A DNA stretch of 8,635 nucleotides from Thermococcaceae archaeon (lineage in GTDB: Archaea > Methanobacteriota_B > Thermococci > Thermococcales > Thermococcaceae). The stretch is from NCBI GenBank assembly GCA_027064745.1, contig JAMOPD010000313.1, positions 1 to 8,635 of the forward strand. The letters run 5' to 3'. Positions within the stretch are counted from its first letter, which is position 1. The number at the start of each line of letters is the position of its first letter. Position numbers and translations under genes: made by a program. The notes under the pieces were generated by a model. The model did no database searches. It was given only the letters and a program-made list of their open reading frames with translations, and was not told the origin of the DNA. This document shows, in pieces, positions 1 through 6,254 of the stretch.

Positions 1-1
1 G

Positions 2-1654
2 ACTAACAGCTCTGGCGCTGGCTCTGCTGATGTTTGGGTTCTTCGTTTGGATGAGAGTGGTAACGTGAAATGGTCAAAGACTTACGGCGGTGAGAAATGG
101 GATATGGCTACCGCGGTTGCCGTTGCTCCAAACGGGGACGTGATAGTCGCTGGAGAAACTGAAAGCTTCGGTGCTGGTGGTTGGGACGCTTGGGTTCTTA
201 AGCTTCCACTTGATGGAATATTATTAGGATGTGAAATATGCTCAGAATCAAACGCAGGTATCCACCCAAGTTATGTTAGTGGTCATACTGTCACTATTGA
301 GAACCCTATTCCTCCTTTGAGAGTTACAAAAACATCAGTTGAGCAGCGTCAATTTTCTCCCTTAGTTGTTACACTATGCGAGGGTAGTGTTAACATAAGT
401 GTAGAAGATATACGATTTTATCTGCTAACTCCGTGGGAAACTCCAAATGTCATAAATCTTCAGGAACTCCCATCCTCCCGCACCTTAGAGTTTGAAATCT
501 GGGCAAAAAGCTCAACTGGGGGAAAAGTGAATGGAAAGATATTCATATTTTATCCAAACGCGACCATACAGGAGATACCAGTGAACATTACACTGAACAA
601 GGAGAAACCAACGATACTCACAGTTCCATGGAAGCTCCCACTAGATGTACTCCCTGGAACTTACAGTGCAGCCCTCTTCTTATACTCTCCTTATCACCCC
701 AACAAGGTCCTGATTTCAGACTACGACTCATTCTATTTTGAAGACCCGGACAGAAGTTACATCCAAGTCATACCGACTTCTGATGGTAAAAAAATAGTGC
801 ACGTTCATCTTCAAAGATATTCCCTTAAAACCTCTGAGTACAGACCATCATACGTTGAGTTCTTGGAGATGCTTAACTTCGATGAAATCAGCCTTGGCAA
901 AGGCGCTATTGAAGTCATCAAGAGAAACTTTAAAGGAATTACCACCTCAGACCATCCGATTGATAGGACGTTCATTTTCATGGCAAACAGTAGTAAGGGT
1001 TATGTAGCATACATGTTTGAAACACACCCCCTCGATATCGTGAAAAAAGAAGTTAGAGATGTGACACTCGCGCTGATTTGGACGTTAATTTCATCATCTC
1101 TTGGGATACCTGCAATCTCGACACCTGCTATTATCTCAATTCCAGCAAAAATTGCAAGCACGGTTGTTTTTATTCCAAAAACTACGTATGACAGGATACC
1201 CACTGAAGAAACATACTATGAGCTTCATCCTCCTGTGGAGATGATGGCAAGCATATCTCACCCCCGCTCAGTGAAGCTTGGAAATGATTGTGAATTTTCA
1301 GTAGAATACAAAGATCCGAGAGATTGGCATATAATAAGGGGTGACATGAACTTCACTGCTTTTCTAAAAGGAGAGACTTCAAAGATTCAAATTCCTGTAG
1401 AGATCCATAAGTTGGGTGACAGTGGTGCTTATATTCTTCGTCTCAAAACATCAAAAATTTCAGAACCAGGAAAATATACAGTGATTTTGATCGCCTACAA
1501 AGGAGGGTACTATTCAGAAGTTGCTTGGGATCTAGAGATAAAAGAACCAAGCTCCTCCACTCCAGAAAAAGAAAATAAGAGTACGTGTGGGCCTGGGACA
1601 GTTTTAGTGCTTAGCTTGTTAGCTGCGTTAATAAAGAGAAGGAATACACCGTGA
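2..1654 (+). CDS. CGP-CTERM surface protein with propeller-type repeats (5' end missing)
   Basis: The reading frame is open from base 2, so the gene starts before the window; the TTG at 47 is an internal Leu codon. Residues 1-70 of the visible part hold about 1.5 copies of a repeat of roughly 52 residues. Its hallmarks are GAGxxDxWVLKL, GNVxWxKTYGG and a DVIVAGET-like strand, with the two WVL tryptophans at visible residues 12 and 64. Such repeats usually form beta-propellers. Residues of about 85-520 are an unassigned, beta-rich region with several N-x-S/T sequons and one apolar stretch near the middle. The end is a charged linker, then CGPGTVLVLSLLAALIKRR (Cys codon 1586-1588), the Thermococcales CGP-CTERM signal: Cys-Gly-Pro, hydrophobic segment, basic tail. 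The protein is therefore probably exported and anchored at the cell surface. The ligand or substrate is unknown. The tail call is firm; the middle domain is not recognised. Confidence 0.85.
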   Translation, partial: TNSSGAGSADVWVLRLDESGNVKWSKTYGGEKWDMATAVAVAPNGDVIVAGETESFGAGGWDAWVLKLPLDGILLGCEICSESNAGIHPSYVSGHTVTIENPIPPLRVTKTSVEQRQFSPLVVTLCEGSVNISVEDIRFYLLTPWETPNVINLQELPSSRTLEFEIWAKSSTGGKVNGKIFIFYPNATIQEIPVNITLNKEKPTILTVPWKLPLDVLPGTYSAALFLYSPYHPNKVLISDYDSFYFEDPDRSYIQVIPTSDGKKIVHVHLQRYSLKTSEYRPSYVEFLEMLNFDEISLGKGAIEVIKRNFKGITTSDHPIDRTFIFMANSSKGYVAYMFETHPLDIVKKEVRDVTLALIWTLISSSLGIPAISTPAIISIPAKIASTVVFIPKTTYDRIPTEETYYELHPPVEMMASISHPRSVKLGNDCEFSVEYKDPRDWHIIRGDMNFTAFLKGETSKIQIPVEIHKLGDSGAYILRLKTSKISEPGKYTVILIAYKGGYYSEVAWDLEIKEPSSSTPEKENKSTCGPGTVLVLSLLAALIKRRNTP

Positions 1655-1719
1655 AAGAAACTCAATTGATTTCATTTAATTTACGCATGCATAGGGGTTT
1701 TAGTTATTGTATAGGTCTT

Positions 1720-1745
1720 CACTCTTTTTCTGTTAGTTGTTGGTT
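1720..1745 (+). repeat. Left terminal inverted repeat of the IS1595-like element
   Basis: Read inward, this end has CACTCTTTTT, then a short variable stretch, then GTTGTTGGTT. The right end, on the other strand, has CGCTCTTTTT, a variable stretch one base shorter, then the same GTTGTTGGTT. That gives about 21 matches over 25-26 positions with a single one-base gap. The repeat lies 8 bases beyond the transposase stop codon (1754-1756), as expected for a compact insertion sequence. Confidence 0.7.
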
Positions 1746-1753
1746 GTGAACAT

Positions 1754-2659
1754 CTAGGTTAACAATAAGCTCAGAGCTAATTCCGGACTCATCGCTTGAC
1801 ACAAAACAAAAACCGACGCCGAAGCAGCATAAGAATCCAGATAATCCTTACTCACGCCTCGAAACTTCCGCAAAAACTGCCTGAAATTCTGTTAGAAAAA
1901 TTCGCAGACTCACACGAGTTAACATGAATCAAACCATCAGCAAACCGCTCAGAATGATTAACAGAACAATGAACATACCCAGACAAACTGTCATACACTG
2001 AAAACTCATCCGTTAGTAAAACAGAACCAGCAACAACATGATTCCTCTCCCCTCTAACTACCTGCCCCAGCCTCATGTTCGGAACCGCAAAGTACAAAAC
2101 AACCTCAGAACCCCCTCTCAACCAGACTAATAACCGGTAATTTATCAGACTCGTAAGTACCCCTGCCAGGTTTCCTCTTTCCCCTCTGCCTACCCTTCCC
2201 AGCTCTTTTGAATTTGCCCTTCAACCCGGAAGTCTAGTAAACCTCATCAGCCTCAACGACTCCCGAGAGAGTCAACACGTTCCTGAAAAAATTTGGCCTG
2301 TTCTCTCGCTTTTCTCGTGAATAAGTATGCTGTTTTAACGTCCACTTGAACTTCTCTGGCTATTTTCGAGGCTGAATAGTTTCCGGTGAAGTACAGGTAA
2401 AGGAGGGCTTTTCTTGGGGTTACTCTGCATTTTTCCAGAATGGTTCTTGTCAAGTCATCTCGCAGTTTTTGCAGTAATATCGTTGAATGTATTTTCTGTT
2501 GTGCATTTTGCCGTACTTGTGGACGTTTTTTGAACCACAGTATGGGCATTTCAGGTTTTCGAGTTCTGGGCCGAATCTCAGTTTTCTGATTTGCTCTACA
2601 ATGAACTCGTTAGTTATTTCAGGGTTCAGGCTGAGAACCGTTTTTGGAAACCCCATCAT
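1754..2659 (-). pseudogene. IS1595-family transposase, multiply frameshifted
   Basis: Joining frames reconstructs a transposase of about 300 residues. It starts at ATG 2659, with GGTGAT (2664-2669) four bases upstream. In order it shows an N-terminal zinc ribbon (CPYC ... CKNC), a helix-turn-helix-like segment (SASKIAREVQVDVKTAY), then the DDE domain. The DDE residues lie in VVEADEVY (first Asp), LLTDEFSVYD (second Asp), and SVNHSERF plus HVNSCESAN (Glu). The C-terminal part reads RKFRGVSKDYLDSY and ends at TAG 1754-1756. Breaks are a frameshift near 2455-2465, where a few bases of CxNCGxxF appear lost, a frameshift near 2262-2275, an amber codon at 2234-2236 just after ADEVY, a frameshift near 2110-2118, and another near 1885-1897. 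The catalytic codons survive but no intact product can be made. The short open stretches inside are fragments of this one gene. Confidence 0.85.
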
Positions 2660-2702
2660 GACGATCACCACAAAATTATTCAGAAATGCTAAACTTAAAC
2701 TT

Positions 2703-2727
2703 AACCAACAACAAATTAAAAAGAGCG
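2703..2727 (-). repeat. Right terminal inverted repeat of the IS1595-like element
   Basis: On the plus strand this reads AACCAACAAC, a short variable stretch, then AAAAAGAGCG, the reverse complement of the left end apart from a few mismatches and a one-base gap. It lies 43 bases upstream of the best transposase start (ATG 2657-2659). The outer boundary is set by where the similarity stops and could be off by a few bases. Confidence 0.7.
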
Positions 2728-2837
2728 TTAACTACAAGATACTAAAAGACATCCTCATTTGACAAAAATAAATAATCAATATGGAACATGTATCTAATTA
2801 ATCTTGAATGCCAAATTAATTCACTGAGCGGGAGGTA

Positions 2838-3551
2838 TTAGCTTATCAGCATCTTAAACCTTTTCGCATCATCACGCATATAGACGTTGTTAAAGTAAAC
2901 GTAGCTTTCCTTTTTGTTCCACTCTTTCACTCGTTCTGCAATCTTTTCAAGCTCTTCATCAGTATATTTGTGCTTGTAAATTATCCTCCCGTTTTCGTAT
3001 GACCCATGAAGGCGATAGTAATTAATTTCTCCTCTGTGGAGCGGCTTTCTGATGAGAGGATCCGTTACATCAATGACATCAAATTCTCTCACGAACCTCT
3101 TTATCCCATTCTCGCTCCAGCCTCTAAGCTCAACAGCTATCTCAATGTCCCTGCTTATCTTTGAGAAGAACTTTTCTGCATTGGCAAAGCTCTCTTCGCT
3201 TTCTTTAAAGCTCTTAGGAAGCTGGATTAAGATGAACTTTGCGTTTAAAATTCTCGCTTCATTGAGCGTTATCTCCCAATACTTGAAGACCTCATTGGTG
3301 GGCTTTAAAAGTCCAACATCTCTGCTTGGCTTAACGTTGCTCCTTTTCCATGTTGGGCTTCTGGCAGGATGTGTTATTCCCTGAAAAGCTTTGATTGAGA
3401 ACACAAATCCTTCAGGTGCTTCGCTTCTCCACTTTTTGAGGGTCTTTTCTTCCAAAATTCGGTAAAAAGTCTGCTGAATTTCAACTGTCTTGAAATTCTG
3501 GAAGTATCTTTTGCGAGCCTCACAAAAGCCACAGGTACCAACAAAAATCAT
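2838..3551 (-). CDS. DUF72 (YecE-like) TIM-barrel family protein
   Basis: This 237-residue protein has the usual length and start of archaeal DUF72/COG1801 proteins. MIFVGTCGFC opens the first strand, and further family-typical parts are VEIQQTFYRIL, the FSIKAFQGITHP strand, ILIQLPKSF, IAVELRGWS, YYRLHGS and the late YVYFNNVYM strand. The family is predicted to be a TIM barrel with a conserved polar pocket; its biochemical function is not established. The ATG (3549-3551) overlaps the stop of the PIN gene in an ATGA 4-bp overlap. GAGG (3557-3560) sits at the usual distance, so translation is probably coupled to the toxin gene. It is the last gene of a three-gene minus-strand unit, and the old insertion sequence begins 110 bp past its stop. 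The family call is firm; the role is unknown. Confidence 0.9.
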   Translation of the reverse strand: MIFVGTCGFCEARKRYFQNFKTVEIQQTFYRILEEKTLKKWRSEAPEGFVFSIKAFQGITHPARSPTWKRSNVKPSRDVGLLKPTNEVFKYWEITLNEARILNAKFILIQLPKSFKESEESFANAEKFFSKISRDIEIAVELRGWSENGIKRFVREFDVIDVTDPLIRKPLHRGEINYYRLHGSYENGRIIYKHKYTDEELEKIAERVKEWNKKESYVYFNNVYMRDDAKRFKMLIS

Positions 3552-3973
3552 AAAGCTCCCTCAAGCATCTTAATTATCTCCGAAGTGCTCAGAACTTTAA
3601 TCTCTTTGGTCTCCTTCAACCGTTTATCATTGCTCCATAAATAGGCATTGAGCTTTAAGGCAAGAGCCACAAAAGGAACATCATCTGGATCAGGTGTTAT
3701 CTTCTCGGCAATAGGTATAAACTCCACATAGCTTTCTATAGGCCACAGAAATATTCTTTCATTGAGCTCTTCCAAAATCTGGTAAAATTGAGCCTCGCTT
3801 ATCTTGGCTTTCTTAATAACGACATCCTTCAGTTCTTTCAGCTCACTAACTGCAAACAAAGGTGAATGAAGCTCAAGTTCAAATTCATGTCCATATATAA
3901 TTTTACGGGTCCCACTATCACGCTTGAACACAGAAAATAAAACATTGGTATCAACAACAAACCTCAATACCAA
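3548..3973 (-). CDS. VapC-like PIN-domain toxin (putative ribonuclease)
   Basis: This 141-residue single-domain PIN protein is of the 'putative toxin component, PIN family' type. The four acidic positions expected of an active Mg2+-dependent nuclease are visible: Asp8 in VVDTNVL, Glu44 in AVSELKEL, Asp97/Asp98 in DPDDVPFVALAL, and Asp116 in WSNDKRL. By family knowledge such proteins cut RNA (tRNA or rRNA for many VapC) and are held inactive by the partner antitoxin. The start is a TTG (3971-3973) preceded by GAGGG (3981-3985); it overlaps the antitoxin gene by 10 bp. A second TTG at 3965-3967 would give a protein two residues shorter, starting MRFVVD, and a TTGA overlap. The stop overlaps the DUF72 start. 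The RNA target cannot be told from sequence. Confidence 0.88.
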   Translation of the reverse strand: MVLRFVVDTNVLFSVFKRDSGTRKIIYGHEFELELHSPLFAVSELKELKDVVIKKAKISEAQFYQILEELNERIFLWPIESYVEFIPIAEKITPDPDDVPFVALALKLNAYLWSNDKRLKETKEIKVLSTSEIIKMLEGAL

Positions 3974-4173
3974 CCCTTTTCCCTCGCCTTCTTTTTGAGT
4001 AATCTACCCAATTCAACTGCATCTTCATCCGTGAGTTCAGATTCTTTTAGAATCTCATCAAGTTCTTTTAATCGCTCTTTGGACTTTAAAAGTCTGTTTG
4101 CTATCCCCTCTACTATCTTTTTGAAGGTTTTTTCATCAACTTCCTCTGGAATGTCTATGGTTATTGTTTTCAT
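3964..4173 (-). CDS. VapB-like antitoxin
   Basis: This 69-residue, highly charged protein begins with a short beta strand and an archaeal VapB-like opening (MKTITIDIPEEVDEKTFKKI). Long amphipathic helices follow (KERLKELDEILKESEL, then AVELGRLLKKKAREKGWY). This architecture of an N-terminal DNA-binding or dimerising part and a helical C-terminal tail that wraps the toxin is typical of antitoxins paired with PIN toxins. The immediate overlap with the PIN gene supports the pairing strongly. The start ATG (4171-4173) has AGGGG (4181-4185) upstream, and a TATA-like element lies at 4209-4215. The sequence alone does not prove which antitoxin superfamily it belongs to; the assignment rests on size, opening motif and neighbour. 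Confidence 0.78.
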   Translation of the reverse strand: MKTITIDIPEEVDEKTFKKIVEGIANRLLKSKERLKELDEILKESELTDEDAVELGRLLKKKAREKGWY

Positions 4174-4208
4174 GTCTGAACCCCTAATTAACTACAGTTA
4201 CACAGAAG

Positions 4209-4215
4209 TATTAAA
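4209..4215 (-). promoter_or_regulatory. Probable TATA box of the antitoxin-toxin-DUF72 unit
   Basis: On the minus strand this reads TTTAATA, preceded by an A-rich stretch (CAAAAATC) that could serve as BRE. Its centre is 39 bases before the antitoxin ATG, so transcription would start about 13-15 bases upstream of the ATG, just including the Shine-Dalgarno AGGGG. An 8-bp direct repeat (AACCCCTA on the plus strand, 4179-4186 and 4225-4232) brackets it and could be an autoregulation site. This is inference from spacing only. Confidence 0.4.
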
Positions 4216-4229
4216 GATTTTTGTAACCC

Positions 4230-4904
4230 CTATTTCCACTCCAAATGCGCTTTTTTAACAACCAAAACTCCTGAATAGGTGTATTCGTCCCAAATTTTTT
4301 CGACTTCATCAAAAACTATCCTTTTCCTGAAAAACGGGGCATCCCTGACGAAAGTCTCAAATTCTCCCCCTTCCCCCGCTACATGGATCTTATACTTCTC
4401 GTGGAGTTTTATGAGTTCCTCAAGCGCGTTCTTATCGATTTTTCTCCCCAGCCACCTTTCATCAAGACCATATGCAGATACTCCAACAATGACAACATCA
4501 AAGATTTTGATAATTTCATTCATATAATCCACAGGATCTCTGTGCCATGCAGGGGCAAAGCTCCTCAGTCCAAGCTCTTCGGCAATTTTATCAACCCTCT
4601 TTTTCTGATATACACTTGCCAGAGCCCCTGCAACCACACCATCAACTTCCAGCTCCCCAAGGACGATTTTAAGGTCTTCTACTTCCTTTTCCTTCTCGCC
4701 GTGCGTGAAGCCCTTTATTAGAGGTATCCCTACAGCATCAGCCTGCAGCTCTGTGAGGTGTATGTTCGGCACGTGATACATGTAGCTCTCCTCGCTTTCA
4801 CTGACCATGCTTACAAGATATTTAACTTCAAACCCCTGCTTGAGAGCCCAGTAAAGGACATAGTTTGAATCTTTTCCACCCGAATAGAGAACAGCGACCC
4901 TCAT
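4230..4904 (-). CDS. dph6: Dph6-family N-type ATP pyrophosphatase (probable diphthine--ammonia ligase)
   Basis: This 224-residue protein has the ATP-pyrophosphatase loop SGGKDS at residues 8-13, right after the first strand (MRVAVLY). It also has the family segments [11 protein letters not shown] (93-103), PAWHRD (118-123), [10 protein letters not shown] (145-154) and the Dph6 signature GEGGEFET (177-184). By family knowledge, Dph6 performs the last step of diphthamide synthesis, the ATP-dependent amidation of diphthine on translation elongation factor 2 in the cytoplasm. Archaea can carry related N-type ATP-PPases of uncertain substrate, so the exact reaction is inferred. The start chosen is ATG 4902-4904, because GGTGAT (4908-4913) sits three bases upstream and the ATP loop then falls at the N-terminus. 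The frame stays open upstream to about 5060 but there it overlaps the divergent gene and is not coding. The antitoxin gene starts 56 bp past the stop. Confidence 0.88.
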   Translation of the reverse strand: MRVAVLYSGGKDSNYVLYWALKQGFEVKYLVSMVSESEESYMYHVPNIHLTELQADAVGIPLIKGFTHGEKEKEVEDLKIVLGELEVDGVVAGALASVYQKKRVDKIAEELGLRSFAPAWHRDPVDYMNEIIKIFDVVIVGVSAYGLDERWLGRKIDKNALEELIKLHEKYKIHVAGEGGEFETFVRDAPFFRKRIVFDEVEKIWDEYTYSGVLVVKKAHLEWK

Positions 4905-4995
4905 AGTATCACCCGAAAGCTTTAAATCACCTTGAGTTAATTTAATTCTGTCTAAGATTTCTCGAGGGAGCTTAAAAGCTTTTGGAGGTAGGGCA
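4905..4995. promoter_or_regulatory. Divergent promoter region between dph6 and the DIP synthesis gene
   Basis: These 91 bp must hold promoters for both divergent genes. The AT-rich near-symmetric element TTAATTTAATT (4937-4947) is a usable TATA candidate in both directions. It predicts a leader of about 13 bases for dph6, just covering GGTGAT at 4908-4913, and about 29 bases for the plus-strand gene, covering GGAGGT at 4984-4989. TTTAAA (4921-4926) and TTAAAAG (4972-4978) are other AT-rich spots, but for most uses they lie too close to a start. The assignment is by spacing only. Confidence 0.35.
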
Positions 4996-5739
4996 GTGAA
5001 GGCAGTGGTTCTGGCAGCAGGCCTTGGAAAACGGATGGGACACAGACCCAAGGGACTCATAAAGATTGCCAGTAGAGAAATCCTTTACAGGACCATGAAA
5101 AACCTCATGGAGCTTGGCATTTCTAAATTCACAATCATAACAAACAGAAGATATAAGGAAAAATACAAGGGATTCATCAGAAAATACGGATTCAATGCAG
5201 AGCTTATCATAAACAGGCATCCAGAGAAGGGAAATGGATATTCCCTTTATCTTGCTAAAGATCACGTTGATGGAAGATTTATCCTCATCATGAGCGATCA
5301 CATTTACGGAAAGGACTTCCTCAAGATGGCTGTAAAAGGCAAAGGGATTATTGTTGATAAAACCCCAAAGTATACCAGCATTAAGGAAGCAACAAAGGTT
5401 AAAGTCAAAAATAATCGTGTGGAAGACATTGGAAAGCAGCTTAAAGATTTTGACGCCATTGATACTGGATTCTTTGTCTTGACTCCTGAGATATTCAATG
5501 CCGCGGATGAGATTCTGTCAGAAAAAGGAAAAGCTGAGCTGAGTGAGATTGTGAAAAAGGCAAAGCTCAAAGTAACTTTTGTGAATGGATTTTTCTGGAT
5601 GGACATTGACACTCCAGAGGACATTAAAAAAGCTAGGAAGCTGATAGTTCAGAACTTCTATAAAGGAGAGCGGAGATGGCCTCATATCAAGACATTTGAA
5701 CAGGAAAATTTCCACGAGGATAAGCGCTCTCCTCGTTGA
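4996..5739 (+). CDS. Inositol-1-phosphate cytidylyltransferase domain of a broken IPCT/DIPPS fusion
   Basis: The first ~225 residues are a GT-A-fold nucleotidyltransferase: LAAGLGKRM (6-14) and PKGLIKI (18-24) form the nucleotide-binding signature, SDH (100-102) gives the metal-binding Asp, and WMDIDTPED lies at 201-209. By family knowledge, the IPCT half of the archaeal bifunctional protein joins CTP and L-myo-inositol 1-phosphate to give CDP-inositol. The attached membrane domain then uses that to make di-myo-inositol-phosphate phosphate, precursor of the thermolyte DIP. The start is GTG 4996-4998 with a strong GGAGGT (4984-4989). The frame should continue into the synthase domain, but a one-base gain near 5666-5671 diverts it. 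The last ~23 residues (from about ERRWPH on) are out-of-frame tail, ending at 5739. The cytidylyltransferase domain itself looks whole and could be active. The specificity for inositol phosphate is inferred from the fusion partner. Confidence 0.85.
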   Translation: MKAVVLAAGLGKRMGHRPKGLIKIASREILYRTMKNLMELGISKFTIITNRRYKEKYKGFIRKYGFNAELIINRHPEKGNGYSLYLAKDHVDGRFILIMSDHIYGKDFLKMAVKGKGIIVDKTPKYTSIKEATKVKVKNNRVEDIGKQLKDFDAIDTGFFVLTPEIFNAADEILSEKGKAELSEIVKKAKLKVTFVNGFFWMDIDTPEDIKKARKLIVQNFYKGERRWPHIKTFEQENFHEDKRSPR

Positions 5740-6252
5740 TTACGTTACTCCCAACCAGATGACCGTTGTAACTTTCTTGCTTGGCATTTTATCAGCCTTA
5801 GTGAATTTTATCAGCGTCCCCTGGCTGGGATTCTGTATCAAATAAGCTCTATCCTTGACGGTGTTGATGGGGAGATTGCACGTGCAAGCATGAAGACGAG
5901 CAGATTTGGTGGCTATGTTGATTCAATCCTTGACAGATACGTGGACTTTGCATTTTTGTTGATATTAGCTTACGTTACAATTAAAGAACCGCTCTAGTGG
6001 GCAATAGCTCTGACAGCAATCTTTGGCTCTGCAATGGTGAGCTATTCAACGGAGCGCTATAAGGTAGCATATGGAAGCGACATTTACAAAGAAATATCCA
6101 CAATGCGATACCTTATCGGAAAGAGGGACGAGAGAATATTTCTAACAATGTTATTCTGCTTAGCTGGGCAAATAAAGGCCCTCTTTGCCCTATTAACAGT
6201 CTTAACAAATCTTAGAATAGCGACGACAGTTTGGCTGGTATGGAAAAAATAA
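5672..6252 (+). pseudogene. Disrupted di-myo-inositol-phosphate phosphate synthase domain (CDP-alcohol phosphotransferase)
   Basis: This is the second half of the IPCT/DIPPS fusion. From 5672, in the +1 frame, it reads [14 protein letters not shown] and on through [19 protein letters not shown]. At the C-run 5818-5821 one base is missing; the original frame resumes with [19 protein letters not shown]. The CDP-alcohol phosphotransferase motif D-G-x2-A-R-x8-G-x3-D-x3-D is complete (DGEIAR ... GGYVDSILD, bases about 5866-5934). The frame then meets amber TAG at 5995-5997, in place of a codon between KEPL and WAIAL, and continues cleanly to TAA 6250-6252. Hydrophobic stretches match the multi-pass membrane domain of the family. 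Repaired, the fusion would be about 418 residues, near the family's usual size of roughly 430. The breaks are a +1 near 5671, a -1 near 5821 and the stop. The ATG at 6034 opens only a C-terminal fragment without the catalytic motif. Sequencing error is an alternative for the indels. Confidence 0.85.
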
Positions 6253-6254
6253 AA

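Larger units (their letters stand above)
1720..2727 (-). mobile_element. Degenerate IS1595-family (ISXO2-like) insertion sequence
   Basis: This element of about 1.0 kb is bounded by imperfect terminal inverted repeats (1720-1745 and 2703-2727) and holds one minus-strand transposase gene that nearly fills it. The size, the single gene, the N-terminal zinc ribbon and the DDE motifs of ISXO2-like transposases fit the IS1595 family. The gene has at least three or four frameshifts and a stop codon, so the copy cannot move by itself. No matching 8-bp target duplication is visible at 1712-1719 versus 2728-2735, as expected for an old or rearranged copy, or if the true ends lie a few bases away. The element explains the long gene-free stretch between the surface protein gene and the DUF72 gene. 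Confidence 0.8.

Noticed and set aside
1852..2671. Three separate small minus-strand genes (near 1852-2121, 2253-2549 and 2450-2671)
   Set aside because: They are consecutive pieces of one transposase in different frames, joined by identifiable frameshifts and one stop.
2796..2821. Inverted repeat AATTAAT / ATTAATT as a terminator of the DUF72 unit
   Set aside because: The stem is only 7 A-T pairs with a 12-base loop, and archaeal termination relies mainly on T-runs. A weak TTTTT exists further on, but neither is convincing enough to annotate.
3052..3384. Plus-strand open frames opposite DUF72, the antitoxin, dph6 and the ABC ATPase (for example 3052-3384, 3995-4258, 4383-4721, 7395-7583)
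   Set aside because: They show no domain motif or Shine-Dalgarno support and lie opposite genes with clear motifs.
4972..5301. Open frame on the minus strand opposite the cytidylyltransferase gene, and upstream extension of dph6 to 5060
   Set aside because: Both are antisense to well-conserved coding sequence, and dph6 has a good Shine-Dalgarno site and a family-typical N-terminus at 4904.
5660..5830. Programmed ribosomal frameshifting in the DIP synthase fusion
   Set aside because: A +1 and a -1 event plus a stop readthrough would all be needed. No slippery heptamer at the +1 site or stable downstream structure is apparent.
5995..5997. Amber codon as a pyrrolysine or programmed readthrough site
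   Set aside because: Thermococcales are not known to encode pyrrolysine, the position (between KEPL and WAIAL) is not catalytic, and two frameshifts upstream already break the gene.
6034..6252. Independent 72-residue gene starting at ATG 6034
   Set aside because: It is in frame with, and continues, the DIP synthase domain after the amber codon. It has no Shine-Dalgarno site and lacks the catalytic motif.
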